From: Planctomycetota bacterium
GTDB taxonomy: Bacteria; Planctomycetota; Planctomycetia; Planctomycetales; Planctomycetaceae
Direction of reading: 5' to 3'
DNA length: 64,000 nt
Assembly (NCBI GenBank): GCA_014584345.1
Contig: JACTNB010000019.1
Span: 372,001 to 436,000 of the forward strand
The notes below the pieces were generated by a model that was given only the letters and a program-made list of their open reading frames with translations, made no database searches and was not told the DNA's origin. Shown in pieces: positions 49,872 through 59,286 of the stretch (position 1 is its first letter; each line of letters begins with the position of its first letter). A program made the translations under genes and the position numbers.

Positions 49872-51092
49872 CTATTCGACGGATTCCGGAGTTGGCAGCC
49901 GGTATTCGAATTCCGTGGCAGTGAGGCGGAAGGGATCGGGGCGCCAACTGGGAGTGTAGGCCACCACGCGGCCCGAGTTCGGCAGCGTTTCGCCGGACAC
50001 GGGATCAATTTTAAGTTCCGATATCACCAGCATGCCACGTGGCGGATTGCTTTCGGTCACGAGTTCCAGGTCCTGTTGCGACAACGGCAGGGAATCCGCT
50101 TGATCTCCCGGCAGCAGTTTAATCAACACGTCGAATTCCTGCTGGGCATCCTTGCAGTGCAACAGATTGGGAGGCAGGTTCGGCAAGGCGCTAACCTCGA
50201 TTCCTTTATCACGCAAATACCGAGTGGCAATTTCGAGGGCCCGGGCATTGGCCGCGGGGGTGGGCTGATCGTCGTACACGGGTCGAGCCGCGACATGCAC
50301 CATCGGTGCCGTCTCCAGGGTGGGGACAAGGGCCAGTTCATCGAGACTTGCCGGGACATTCTCATTCTCTTCCGGATCGAGTTCCCGCGCACGTTGCAGC
50401 GCGGCCTCCGCTTCTTCCCGCCGATTCAGTGCCAACAAAACCTGGCTATGCAGCACATGCTTCCGGGCGACACGATCGTTACGTTGCAGAGAAGTCTCGA
50501 TCAGCAGGAGAGCTTCTTCCAGGTTGGCCTCTTCCATGTGGGCCGCGACCAATTGATTCAATGCGGGCAATTGATCCGCGTCGAGGATCAGGCTGAGCTG
50601 CCACTTCACCTTGGCCCGGGCGGTCTGATGCAACGCCGCCTGGGAATTTCCCTGATGCAGTAACGCCAGTGCCAGGTTGCGATCCTCGACACTCAATTCC
50701 AGCGCGCGGTTGCCATCCGCAACGGCCTGCGCGTGATTCCCGAGCAGGGAGTTGACCTGACAGCGGCGAATGAACGCCTGGAGAAACTCAGGGTCTGCTT
50801 CAATCGCGCGATTGAACAATTCCAGTGCCTGCTCATGCTGCCCATGATCAAAGTAAGTCATTCCCTGCTCGAAATACACTTCGGCCAGGTAATAATAATC
50901 GGGGAACTTCTGGAACAATTCATCGCGAATCTTCAAGGCAGATTCATAGTCGCCACGCCGCTCCGCCAGCATCGCTCGGTGCCGGGCAACCAGGGGGGTA
51001 TCGTTATCGATGCAACCCGGCACCGCTGTCGCCAGGATTCCCAGCCACAGCAGCCAAGCACAGCGATTGCAGAGCCTTCGTTTATTCAGCAT
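49872..51092 (-). CDS. TPR-repeat lipoprotein
   Basis: 406 residues from ATG 51092 with AGAGGT upstream. The signal sequence ends V-P-G-C with Cys27 as the likely lipid site (Pro at -2 is unusual). TPR units run from about 40 to 260, with typical A-[LV]-E-L-F-N-R-A-I-E-A-D-P at 89-101, and likely bind a protein partner in the envelope. The C-terminal 130 residues contain a helical part and a short beta-rich end without named domain. It lies 160 nt after the HTTM gene on the same strand, and may be its operon partner. Confidence 0.8.
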   Translation of the reverse strand: MLNKRRLCNRCAWLLWLGILATAVPGCIDNDTPLVARHRAMLAERRGDYESALKIRDELFQKFPDYYYLAEVYFEQGMTYFDHGQHEQALELFNRAIEADPEFLQAFIRRCQVNSLLGNHAQAVADGNRALELSVEDRNLALALLHQGNSQAALHQTARAKVKWQLSLILDADQLPALNQLVAAHMEEANLEEALLLIETSLQRNDRVARKHVLHSQVLLALNRREEAEAALQRARELDPEENENVPASLDELALVPTLETAPMVHVAARPVYDDQPTPAANARALEIATRYLRDKGIEVSALPNLPPNLLHCKDAQQEFDVLIKLLPGDQADSLPLSQQDLELVTESNPPRGMLVISELKIDPVSGETLPNSGRVVAYTPSWRPDPFRLTATEFEYRLPTPESVE

Positions 51093-51252
51093 AACATCTA
51101 CCTCTGATATTTTCCGGTTCACTTCGACTGAAGTTACGGGGAGTATTTTACGGTTGACTGCTATCACCCACCACGCATTCTCTCGCGCGTCCATCGTGCC
51201 CGATGCCCAGTCCCGGGGACTCCTCGGACGGCCACAATTCCATCAAGCCCCA

Positions 51253-52857
51253 CTATTCCATCAAGACATTGTCGATCTGCCCGATGGCCCCCTGTGTTTC
51301 CGCGGAATCGGTTTCCAGGTAGCGATGAGCAAAAAATTGTTCGGCCTTATGAATCTCTCGTGGAATTTCCTGGCTGTCGCAGGGCAACAACAGGAACCGC
51401 TGAAAATCGGGCCGATGGGGTTCCACCAACTCTCGCAGGTGGTGGCCCCGCAGTACCGTCACACTGGGCCGATCTTGCAAATGCAGCGGAAGATAGGAGT
51501 GCAGATAGTCCTGCGCATCCATCGGGGACAAACCATCCAGGTTCACCACGGGGAGCCATTTGGGTTCCTGGTCCAGATAGTGTTGCAATTCAACAAGCGA
51601 GGTGACAAGTTCGACATGTCTTCGCTCATCGAGTAACGTCTCGGCCGTTTTCTTCGCGGAAACGGGTTGCAGGTCCAGCAGCACGACGGGGGCAAGACGG
51701 TATCCCTGTGCGGGCACCTTTGCCGAAGGAACCTGGGCTTCATTGGTCGTGACTTGGGGGAGGGTCGAAATCTGGAGGCGATCTCTCGCATCCCAGGCCT
51801 TGCGCCAGGCCGCCTGTTGAACTTCCGCGGTGTTCCGGGGATCCACCTGCAACACTTGGACAGGCCCCGAAAACCATTCTGCCTTCAGATAATGGAAGAA
51901 GGCCCGAACCAGACCTGGCTCCACAAATGCCAAATACCCGAACATCATGCAGGTGGCGAAAGTCCACATCCCCATCAGCAGGCCAATGCCGAAATGCATG
52001 CCCAGCCCCAGTATCATCATCACAGGACGGCTCAGTGGACGCCAGATGAGAAAGGCAAACGAAACTTCCCAGGCAATCGTGAGATGCGTCAGGAATTCAG
52101 TGAACCAGGGATAGTATGCCAGCCAGGTCATGTCGAGGGTTTGATACTCGGCATTCGCCAGGCCCCGCCACATTGCCGTTCCGTCCCACCAGGATTCCCC
52201 CAGCAGTTTCCCCAAGCCCGCTGCCATGTAGATCACGCAGTAGTGGTACTGGATCATGCGGGTGGCAATGTTCGCCACGACAGTGGGCTGCACCGCATCG
52301 GGAATTGCCCCCCGGCCGTTTCGCAAGTTCTCGGCCATTGAACGGTAACGCTTCCAGAGCCGATCCACGGACAGATACGCCCCGCTCGGCGCGACGCACA
52401 GATACAGCGTCAGAATCGCGAGAATCTGGTCGAGACCGTAATTCGAGAATCGCGCCCGGTAGGCATAGGAAATCACGATGATCAGGGACAGGACGGAAGT
52501 CGTCCGCGTGAACAGACCAATCATGAAGCAGAACGTAAGCGCCAGGCACACGTAGTGGACCGGATAGATCCAGTCCACGGGGACATAGTACCAGAAGGAA
52601 AACGCGTACGGTCCCTCGTATCGCCGCACATACTCGAGGACGAATTCCTCGGAATTGTAGCCATGCGGAAATACGAACGATTCGAGTTCAAGGCCCCAGA
52701 CGAAAGTCGTGTAAAACGCCATCCAGCCGACCAGGCACCGCATCACGCAAAGCGCGAACGGATCTCGTGGCGTGAACCAGAAAGCGTTCCAGGCCTGACT
52801 TATTCGGCCGATGTAAGCGAGGATTTCTCGGCTGAGGTAGCGGACAGCTCGTCCCAT
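51253..52857 (-). CDS. HTTM-domain membrane protein (gamma-carboxylase-like)
   Basis: 534 residues. The first 320 residues hold about six TM helices of the HTTM domain, related to the membrane part of vitamin K-dependent gamma-glutamyl carboxylase (D-P-x-A-L-C-V-M-R at 32-40, A-P-S-G-A-Y-L-S-V-D-R near 156-166, M-I-Q-Y-H-Y-C-V-I-Y near 207-216). The rest is soluble. Enzyme activity in bacteria is unproven. Its start overlaps the upstream gene by 58 nt, and the two almost surely act as a pair. Confidence 0.85.
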   Translation of the reverse strand: MGRAVRYLSREILAYIGRISQAWNAFWFTPRDPFALCVMRCLVGWMAFYTTFVWGLELESFVFPHGYNSEEFVLEYVRRYEGPYAFSFWYYVPVDWIYPVHYVCLALTFCFMIGLFTRTTSVLSLIIVISYAYRARFSNYGLDQILAILTLYLCVAPSGAYLSVDRLWKRYRSMAENLRNGRGAIPDAVQPTVVANIATRMIQYHYCVIYMAAGLGKLLGESWWDGTAMWRGLANAEYQTLDMTWLAYYPWFTEFLTHLTIAWEVSFAFLIWRPLSRPVMMILGLGMHFGIGLLMGMWTFATCMMFGYLAFVEPGLVRAFFHYLKAEWFSGPVQVLQVDPRNTAEVQQAAWRKAWDARDRLQISTLPQVTTNEAQVPSAKVPAQGYRLAPVVLLDLQPVSAKKTAETLLDERRHVELVTSLVELQHYLDQEPKWLPVVNLDGLSPMDAQDYLHSYLPLHLQDRPSVTVLRGHHLRELVEPHRPDFQRFLLLPCDSQEIPREIHKAEQFFAHRYLETDSAETQGAIGQIDNVLME

Positions 52858-53450
52858 GTGTACGTTCCCAGCGGTGTTAACTGGTAAAGATCTTGATCAA
52901 ACAGAGTCCCTCCAGCCAGGATGCGCTCCCTCAACGCCAGGTCATGCCATTGCAAGGACATTTCCACCTTGGCGGCACCATACTTCTCGCACAGTCTCCG
53001 GGCAAAAGCCCGGGTCATCTTTTCCCGCTCTTCACCTTCCAACGCGCCCAGAAATTCCGACAGCATGAAATGGCGGTGATACATCAAGCGGGGAAATATT
53101 TGTCGATGGGGAAACTTCCCATCCTGGGTCGTGCCATCGGCAAACTCCAACTTATAAACCACGGAATTCGTCCCTTCCGGATTGGGAGCGAAAAAGTGAA
53201 ACCCATTGTTTTGATACAGCACTTGCACGTAGGGAGACATCCACAACCACAAGGTCTGCTCGAACGGGGAAGAGGGCTGCACCGATAACGGCGCCGCACA
53301 GACGGCCACCAAGTGAAAGAGAATTCCCACGTTCAACGCATAAAAGCCCACGCGCCGCCAACCGCGCCGCTCCGGAGCATGCTGCAGTGGTGCCGCGATC
53401 TGTGGTTCTGCCGGAGTCTTGTCGGGAGTCATAGCCTGTTCCGTCACCAT
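52800..53450 (-). CDS. Membrane-anchored partner of HTTM protein (DUF5819-like)
   Basis: 216 residues. One TM segment near 33-55 with Pro- and basic-rich N-terminus, then a soluble domain with F-F-A-P-N-P (about 84-89) and a D-G-x-T-Q-D-G-K-F-P-H beta region. Proteins of this shape are often encoded next to HTTM genes. The 58-nt overlap with the HTTM gene suggests tight translational coupling. Start at 53450 or Met7 at 53432. No enzymatic motif seen. Confidence 0.72.
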   Translation of the reverse strand: MVTEQAMTPDKTPAEPQIAAPLQHAPERRGWRRVGFYALNVGILFHLVAVCAAPLSVQPSSPFEQTLWLWMSPYVQVLYQNNGFHFFAPNPEGTNSVVYKLEFADGTTQDGKFPHRQIFPRLMYHRHFMLSEFLGALEGEEREKMTRAFARRLCEKYGAAKVEMSLQWHDLALRERILAGGTLFDQDLYQLTPLGTYTWDELSATSAEKSSLTSAE

Positions 53451-53654
53451 GCGAAATCATCCTCGCTGTGCTGGGTTCAATTAAAAACGCTGCGACAAGC
53501 GAATAGAATACCTTTTTGTCCAAATTAGATCGAAAAAGAGAGAGAGAAAGCATTTGCCCTCTCCCTCCAATCGAGTCTTCCGCGTGAAGCCGGGGAATTC
53601 CCTGGCATTCGTCGCGAATTCTGGCTTCACTTCACGCACTCAACCACCAGAAGA

Positions 53655-54491
53655 TTATCGACTGACAACCTCGGCCTTGTTTTCCGGCGCTACGTAAACC
53701 AGCGAACCTTCTTGTTCGGCAAAACTTACTTCAAAGGATCGACCTGGGCTGACAATTTGTTGATATTCTGCCACTTGTTTTTCGGTATTTCGAATTACTT
53801 CGACCTGAATGTGATAATAGTAGGGACCTTGACCGGGCAGTGTGGGGGAAATAAATTTCCGAACCGCGCCACTGGCTGACATCTCCGTGCCATTGAGTAG
53901 CACCTTGGCATCACTCGGTACGTTCAAGGTCAGACGTGCCTTCTGCTCGCTGGAACTGGGCACAGACAGCGTTGAGGGCGTGGCATTGGGATCCGCGGGG
54001 GTCTCATTCGTGCGGGGCAGGACGGGTTCGCCCATGGGAGTGCTGTAGGGGATGGTCTGATGATCGGGAACAATGAAGCCACCGTAACTGCTCAAACCGC
54101 TGGAACCCGAGCTTCCACTGGAACCACTGGAACCACTGGAACCGCTGGAACCATAGGAACCGTAGTAGCTGATATAGCCCCCACTGGAACCCGAAGAACC
54201 ATAGGAACCGAACGACCCACTGGAGCCCGAGGAGCCATAGGAACCCGACGACCCGCTGGAACCCGAAGAGCCACGGCGCCACGAGCGGCGACCACCACTG
54301 CTGCCGTAACTTCCGGAAGAACCGCTGCTGCCCGAACTGCCGTAATAACCGCTGCTGCCACTGCTTCCCGAGCTACCGCTACTGCCCGAGCTGCCACGAG
54401 AACGTCCTTCCGTGGTGGTCGTAACCGCCAACAAGAGAGCCGCAGCCGAGACCGTTAACCAGGAATTCCGCCGTAACTTAGTCAGTAACAT
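53655..54491 (-). CDS. Secreted Gly/Ser-repeat protein with TIGR03000 domain
   Basis: 278 residues with a signal peptide (about 1-28). Residues 33-140 are low-complexity G-S-S-G-S-S repeats broken by Tyr, Arg and Phe (G-S-S-G-S-Y-G-S-S). The C-terminal 95 residues are a TIGR03000-type domain, known almost only from planctomycetes: A-R-L-T-L-N-V-P-S-D-A-K-V-L-L-N-G, then F-I-S-P-x-L-P-G-Q-G-P-Y-Y-Y-H, then an S-F-E-V-S-F end. Its function is unknown; a cell-surface or matrix role is a guess. The repeats may vary in number between strains. Confidence 0.88.
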   Translation of the reverse strand: MLLTKLRRNSWLTVSAAALLLAVTTTTEGRSRGSSGSSGSSGSSGSSGYYGSSGSSGSSGSYGSSGGRRSWRRGSSGSSGSSGSYGSSGSSGSFGSYGSSGSSGGYISYYGSYGSSGSSGSSGSSGSSGSSGLSSYGGFIVPDHQTIPYSTPMGEPVLPRTNETPADPNATPSTLSVPSSSEQKARLTLNVPSDAKVLLNGTEMSASGAVRKFISPTLPGQGPYYYHIQVEVIRNTEKQVAEYQQIVSPGRSFEVSFAEQEGSLVYVAPENKAEVVSR

Positions 54492-54762
54492 TCCATTTCT
54501 CCCCTAGAGATTTCGACTTGGACTCCGGCCCTGGCTCTGGAATATCCGTTCGGCCGCCTGATGAATGTGCCAGTTATTCCGATTGAGCCATCCGCACACT
54601 TTCAGATGATCAGGGTAACATAGGGGCAATGTTTTGCAATGGAAATTTAGTCAAAATGGAGACTATTTGCGGACAAGGGCGACTAAAAAAGGGTTGACCA
54701 AAAATCGAACAAAGTTGACGCATTCAGGCTGATTTTCCTTGACTGCAACGCCTCTCCAGGCA

Positions 54763-56124
54763 TCAAGGCAGCACGGAGATTTCGTAGCTGTCCCTGACAT
54801 CCGGCCAGAAGGAAATTTCCCCCTGTAGCTCGATTTTCCAGCGGATTTTATTATCGCTGGCCTGAATGCTGTGCATTGCGCCGGCCGGAATCTCGAGGCT
54901 GGTCTCCCCGGATTCTATTTCGTGCAGGTCGCTCGTCGCGACGGCGAGGGACTCATGGAATATGTGCGTGTCCGTATAAGTGCTCGTCCCCTGGCGATAT
55001 TGGGCCCATTCTTCCCCTTTCAGTTTCACCGTGAAATTGCGGATGGACGCGATCCGTCCCTGAAGCACCCACTTCACGCGGAATGTCTCGCCCAGACGCA
55101 CCGAAGGACTACTGACATACAACTGCGGGCGGGGATTGAACAGAGCCAGCAAGGCATAAATGGCCCCCACCACGACACCCAATCCTACCGCGAGGAACGG
55201 GAGCAGGAACAGAGTCATGAACCAGGGAGGGCGGCCGTTCATCCATTCACTCAGCACATGCCAGGCGAAAATGGATGTGATGCCATTCCATATCAGGGCA
55301 AAGAACAGCAACCCAATGAATGTCCCCAACGGTTTCGTTCCCGATTTTAATTCCCGCGGTCCGGTCTCGACGGGAGGCAGCCAGATACGCCCATCAAGCG
55401 TGGTGACTTTCCAGTCGCCCTGCTGCCGTACGGTTTCCGATTCCAGCGGCAAATCCTCGTCGAAAACATCCCTCGAGGAAATTCCCTGGCGCGCGGCCAG
55501 TTTGCGTGCCGCGGATGTCCCCAGCAGTTGGGTTCTGGCAGTGATGTACTTCTGTAATCGAGGGGTGAGCAATATTCCCGTCAGCCCGATCATCAGGAAA
55601 ATCAGCGGCACGATTCCGATCAAAATCCAGGGGGAAAAATCATTGTTCAACACGGCCTGGGCGGGGTTATGGGGATCGACATAACACACCGTCCGGGATC
55701 CGGGGCGCAATGTTTCGCGCCAAGTTCCCCGCGCCGCGTTGATTTCATCACCTGCCGTGTGGTTTTGATGACGAAACCGGGTGCCGAGATACTTTTTCCC
55801 TGCCACCTGATATTCGTAGGAAACCGTCACCAGCAAGCTGGAACCGACTTCTTGCAGGTCACTCTCGAGGATTTCACACGGGGTTTCAGCCCAACTATTG
55901 ATGGCCAGATACTTCCCCAGCGGTTCAAACAGCAGCACATAGGCGTTGATACCGCCAACCAGGCAGAATATGCCAAAGAAGATGTAGGCAAAACATCCCA
56001 GGAGGCAGCCACCGCCCGATTGCTGATGGGACAAGGCTTTCGTGCCGTTCTGTTGTCGCACGTCGGTTTTCACGTCTGCATTCCTCCAGGGAGATCGGAT
56101 TTCTGTTGCGTTCACTGAAAACAC
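54763..56124 (-). CDS. DUF3592 membrane protein
   Basis: 453 residues. TM segments near 43-65, 170-188 and two more near 275-335. The loop 75-160 matches DUF3592: W-A-E-T-P-C-E-I-L-E, V-S-Y-E-Y, then G-S-R-T-V-C-Y-V-D-P-H-N-P-A-Q-A-V-L. The C-terminal 100 residues are beta-rich, like an immunoglobulin or arrestin-like fold. DUF3592 has no known function. The start could be any Met before the Cys-rich TM1. Confidence 0.82.
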   Translation of the reverse strand: MFSVNATEIRSPWRNADVKTDVRQQNGTKALSHQQSGGGCLLGCFAYIFFGIFCLVGGINAYVLLFEPLGKYLAINSWAETPCEILESDLQEVGSSLLVTVSYEYQVAGKKYLGTRFRHQNHTAGDEINAARGTWRETLRPGSRTVCYVDPHNPAQAVLNNDFSPWILIGIVPLIFLMIGLTGILLTPRLQKYITARTQLLGTSAARKLAARQGISSRDVFDEDLPLESETVRQQGDWKVTTLDGRIWLPPVETGPRELKSGTKPLGTFIGLLFFALIWNGITSIFAWHVLSEWMNGRPPWFMTLFLLPFLAVGLGVVVGAIYALLALFNPRPQLYVSSPSVRLGETFRVKWVLQGRIASIRNFTVKLKGEEWAQYRQGTSTYTDTHIFHESLAVATSDLHEIESGETSLEIPAGAMHSIQASDNKIRWKIELQGEISFWPDVRDSYEISVLP

Positions 56125-56361
56125 CGCTGCCCGTGTCGACCTGGTTTCGGCGGTCCAGGAACATCATACCGACGATGTTCCACGATCGCACGCCACGCAC
56201 TTCCGTCTCAATTCACGGGAAAAAACAGCCCGTGGGCAAGCCGGGGATTCCCCCCTGATTTTTCTGGTGTTATGCTAGTTCCGGGAGCGTGACGGGCCGT
56301 TTCATCCTCTGGGGGAAGCAACCGTTATGCCTGAATCAAAGAGAGGTCTGGATTGTTACCA

Positions 56362-57891
56362 ATGACTGAAAACCAAACGTGCGAACCCGACGTGACCTCC
56401 AGTTTTCTGGTGGCTTTTCGTTCGTGGGCGCGGGCCCTTGCGCTGCTCGTTCCGATCCTGGCAACAGGGGGAAGCGGTTGGGCGGATCAGTTTGTGATCG
56501 TGGATGCACAGGGGGACAAGCGGGAACTCGTCGGTCGCCTGCATGGAAGTGGGCAGGGGGCCTATGCGATTCTCCGTCCGAGTGGTCAACTGGAGTTGGT
56601 GGCCCAGGGCGCGGTTGTGGAGCGAGACAATACCGTCGAATGGAAGCCGCTGACTCCCGCGGAAATGTCGCTGGCGCTGGCCGAGCAGTTCGAGGCCGAA
56701 AAATTTCGCGGTTATGTTGAAAACAACTTCGTGATAGGCATGGTCCTGATGGATAGCTTGCCCAGGCAGTCCGAACTGCGGGTTACGGGTTTTCTCAAGA
56801 AAGCCGCGAAGTTCATGAATAATGTGCAGGGCGTGTTTGAACGATTTGCCCGGGAACTGCGGTTGGAGATCCGCGATCCGGAAGTCCCGCTCGTGTTGCT
56901 GATCTTCGAATCGGACGAGGATTTCAATACCTACACACGTTCCGTCACGCAGGGACGGGGGATTTCCGCCGGTAATATTGCCGGCTTCTATAATGGTCTG
57001 ACGAATTACCTGGCCATTCGCATGACGGAATGCACGACGTTTGAAGTTCCGCTGCACGAAGCCATTCATCAGCAAGTGTATAATCGGGGGGTCTTGCAGA
57101 GACTGGCCCCGATTCCCGCCTGGTTCAACGAAGGCCTGGCCGCCGGTTTCGAAGCCAACGAAGATCGCATCAATGCCGGTCCGACGAAAATTCATTCGCG
57201 ATATGCCGAACAATTTCCGCAAGCCGGGCAAGTCACCTGGCAGCAACTGATCACCGATGACCTCGCGTTTCAGGGAGATGTACTGGCGGGAGATGCGTAT
57301 TGCCATGCGTGGGCGCTGCACTGGTTGCTGGCCACCCGGCATCAGCAGGCTTACGCCAACTACGTCCACACCCTCTCCGCCAAACAGCCGTTGACCAAGG
57401 AAGATCTGGCGGAACGGGAACAGGATTTTCATAAGAATTTCGGCAGCAATCTGGAAGACCTGAAATCCGAATTTACCCTGGCGCTGCAGCGCGGTCTGAA
57501 AACGCAAAAGCTTCCTCCGAAAAAAAACACCCAGCCAGGTTATCTCCGAGTGCAAAGAGGATTGGCCGAACTGGAACTGACGGCAATTCATCGCGGTGTC
57601 GCGGCGGGACAGTTGGAAGTGGAAGGCCGCATGCGGAACATTAATCCGTTTCGAAATTTGAGTTACAGTGTCACGGTCTTGACCGATGGCGGAACCTTCG
57701 CCCAATGGATTTTGCCGGATGTCAGTCCGAATCGCGTGGTGCCACTCCCTCGGCAATATGCGGAACGGACCGTCAATGGCCGCAGCCCACAACCTTCACA
57801 AACCTTCCGCGTCCAGGTCCGTTCGATCCTGCCCGACAGCGACGAGGCCCGCCGCTGGCAAGGGGGTAATCCCCCGGCCCCGGATTTATGA
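56362..57891 (+). CDS. DUF1570 / peptidase-MA-like secreted protein
   Basis: 509 residues from ATG 56362 (TTG 56353 possible). A signal-like hydrophobic stretch (about 21-41). Residues 120-370 contain a zinc-peptidase-like fold: H232-E-A-I-H236 (HExxH) and P-A-W-F-N-E-G-L-A about 20 residues later, the typical third-ligand Glu of MA-clan peptidases. DUF1570 proteins are numerous in planctomycetes and no substrate is known. The end has a beta domain (about 395-500). The gene is divergent from the DUF3592 gene. Confidence 0.85.
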   Translation: MTENQTCEPDVTSSFLVAFRSWARALALLVPILATGGSGWADQFVIVDAQGDKRELVGRLHGSGQGAYAILRPSGQLELVAQGAVVERDNTVEWKPLTPAEMSLALAEQFEAEKFRGYVENNFVIGMVLMDSLPRQSELRVTGFLKKAAKFMNNVQGVFERFARELRLEIRDPEVPLVLLIFESDEDFNTYTRSVTQGRGISAGNIAGFYNGLTNYLAIRMTECTTFEVPLHEAIHQQVYNRGVLQRLAPIPAWFNEGLAAGFEANEDRINAGPTKIHSRYAEQFPQAGQVTWQQLITDDLAFQGDVLAGDAYCHAWALHWLLATRHQQAYANYVHTLSAKQPLTKEDLAEREQDFHKNFGSNLEDLKSEFTLALQRGLKTQKLPPKKNTQPGYLRVQRGLAELELTAIHRGVAAGQLEVEGRMRNINPFRNLSYSVTVLTDGGTFAQWILPDVSPNRVVPLPRQYAERTVNGRSPQPSQTFRVQVRSILPDSDEARRWQGGNPPAPDL

Positions 57892-58048
57892 TGCTGGCTT
57901 GCGGAGGTGGCGGCTTGCGGTTTGGCTTAACGCCGGGTAAACCGCAGGGGCTTCCGTTCCGAGGTCCCCCCGGTCCCGGATCGAACACCTTCGGCGTGAA
58001 TCTGTAGTCTGCCCGTTCGCCTCCCCCTGAAATGAGACGCTTTCCCGG

Positions 58049-59050
58049 ATGACCGCTAAGTTTGCCTTTGTGATTAGCGTGGATGAACTGTCGCCGTTGT
58101 GTCTGCCCTGTTATGGACATCGAGGGCACTACACACCCGAACTGGATCGACTGGCTAGCCGAGGCAGAGTGTATCACGAACATCATGCCCGCAGTCTCGA
58201 ACTGACCCAGACCTGGGCTGAGTGGCATATGGGCCACCTGGGACCGATTCCGCGGGAACTTCCCACCCGTTCCCTTGGGGAGAGCTGGCGAGAACTGGGC
58301 GTGGCGGCCGATGTGCGGGAAACGAGGCTCGACGAAATCCCCGTTTACCCGCCACTGCCCACCGAGGGACCGTATCTCAGCTGGCTCCTGGTGCGACGTG
58401 AAGGGGACTCGGACGAGTCGCTACTGGATTGGCTGGAACAGTATCTGGCAGGGCAACGCGCTCAAATCGAGCACTTGAACAGACGATCCGGCACGGGAAG
58501 ACCCGAAGTTCTGTGGATCCTCACCTCGGCCCGAGGATGCATTCCCGAATGGAACGACCCTGCTCCTTCCCTGCTGCACTCGGTGGTGGCCAGTAGTTTG
58601 AGTGGGCAGCTCTGGACGCCACTGATCCTGGCAGGGGGCCCCAGAACCCCCGAATATGGATCGCGGCACGTGAATTTGAGCACATCGCTGGACTTGCATG
58701 TCACGCTTCGGGAATGGTTTGGACTACCCGAGATCACTGCCACCGGCACGGAAGCCTGTTCCCTGTTGACGGAGGGGGAGCCGCCGGAACGTCAACTGCT
58801 GTTGATGGCGGGAGAACTGGTTGGCTGGCGGAGCGCGGAGGATTTACTGGTAGTCTCCCAGTCTGCATTTGCCGTTCCGCCAGAGTCACAACCGCTCCAG
58901 CCCCGATTATATTACAAGCCTGAAGACCGCTTCGACGTGAATGACATGTCGGGAAATAACCAGCAGAAAACAGCGATCCGCTGGGAGCAGTTGCAGTCCG
59001 CCATGGTCCGGCATCGCAACCTCCGCAGCGGTCAAAACGCTCCCCGATAA
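58049..59050 (+). CDS. Sulfatase-fold protein lacking the catalytic motif (probable pseudo-enzyme)
   Basis: 333 residues. It opens with the alkaline-phosphatase-superfamily strand F-V-I-S-V-D-E-L-S-P and C-Y-G-H-R-G-H-Y-T-P-E-L-D-R-L-A, like sulfatases. The C/S-x-P-x-R motif that must carry formylglycine is missing where expected (residues 50-70), and the metal D-D pair is D-E. The G-L-P-E-I-T-A-T-G-T and Y-K-P-E-D-R-F-D-V-N-D segments near the end still match sulfatase C-termini. No signal peptide. A binding or regulatory role is inferred. Confidence 0.72.
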   Translation: MTAKFAFVISVDELSPLCLPCYGHRGHYTPELDRLASRGRVYHEHHARSLELTQTWAEWHMGHLGPIPRELPTRSLGESWRELGVAADVRETRLDEIPVYPPLPTEGPYLSWLLVRREGDSDESLLDWLEQYLAGQRAQIEHLNRRSGTGRPEVLWILTSARGCIPEWNDPAPSLLHSVVASSLSGQLWTPLILAGGPRTPEYGSRHVNLSTSLDLHVTLREWFGLPEITATGTEACSLLTEGEPPERQLLLMAGELVGWRSAEDLLVVSQSAFAVPPESQPLQPRLYYKPEDRFDVNDMSGNNQQKTAIRWEQLQSAMVRHRNLRSGQNAPR

Positions 59051-59286
59051 GAAACATCCCCTCCGATGTCTTCCAGGCATCCGCAGGGTGGCCTATATTT
59101 GAAGCGGTGAATGATTTGAGGAGACGCGAAACACTCCTCAGCACGAGGTGCCCTGGCTTGAAGGCTACGCAATAAAAAAGGGTTCACACAATGTACCCGT
59201 ATTGAATTCAGCACCTGCCTGACACCCGTAGGAAACAAGGAGGACGGGAAAACCGTGACGGGCAGTCTGCGCGGCGGCAGTTCAAA

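Noticed and set aside
56356..57792. 478-codon minus-strand frame opposite the DUF1570 gene
   Set aside because: Shadow; the plus-strand gene carries a HExxH zinc motif.
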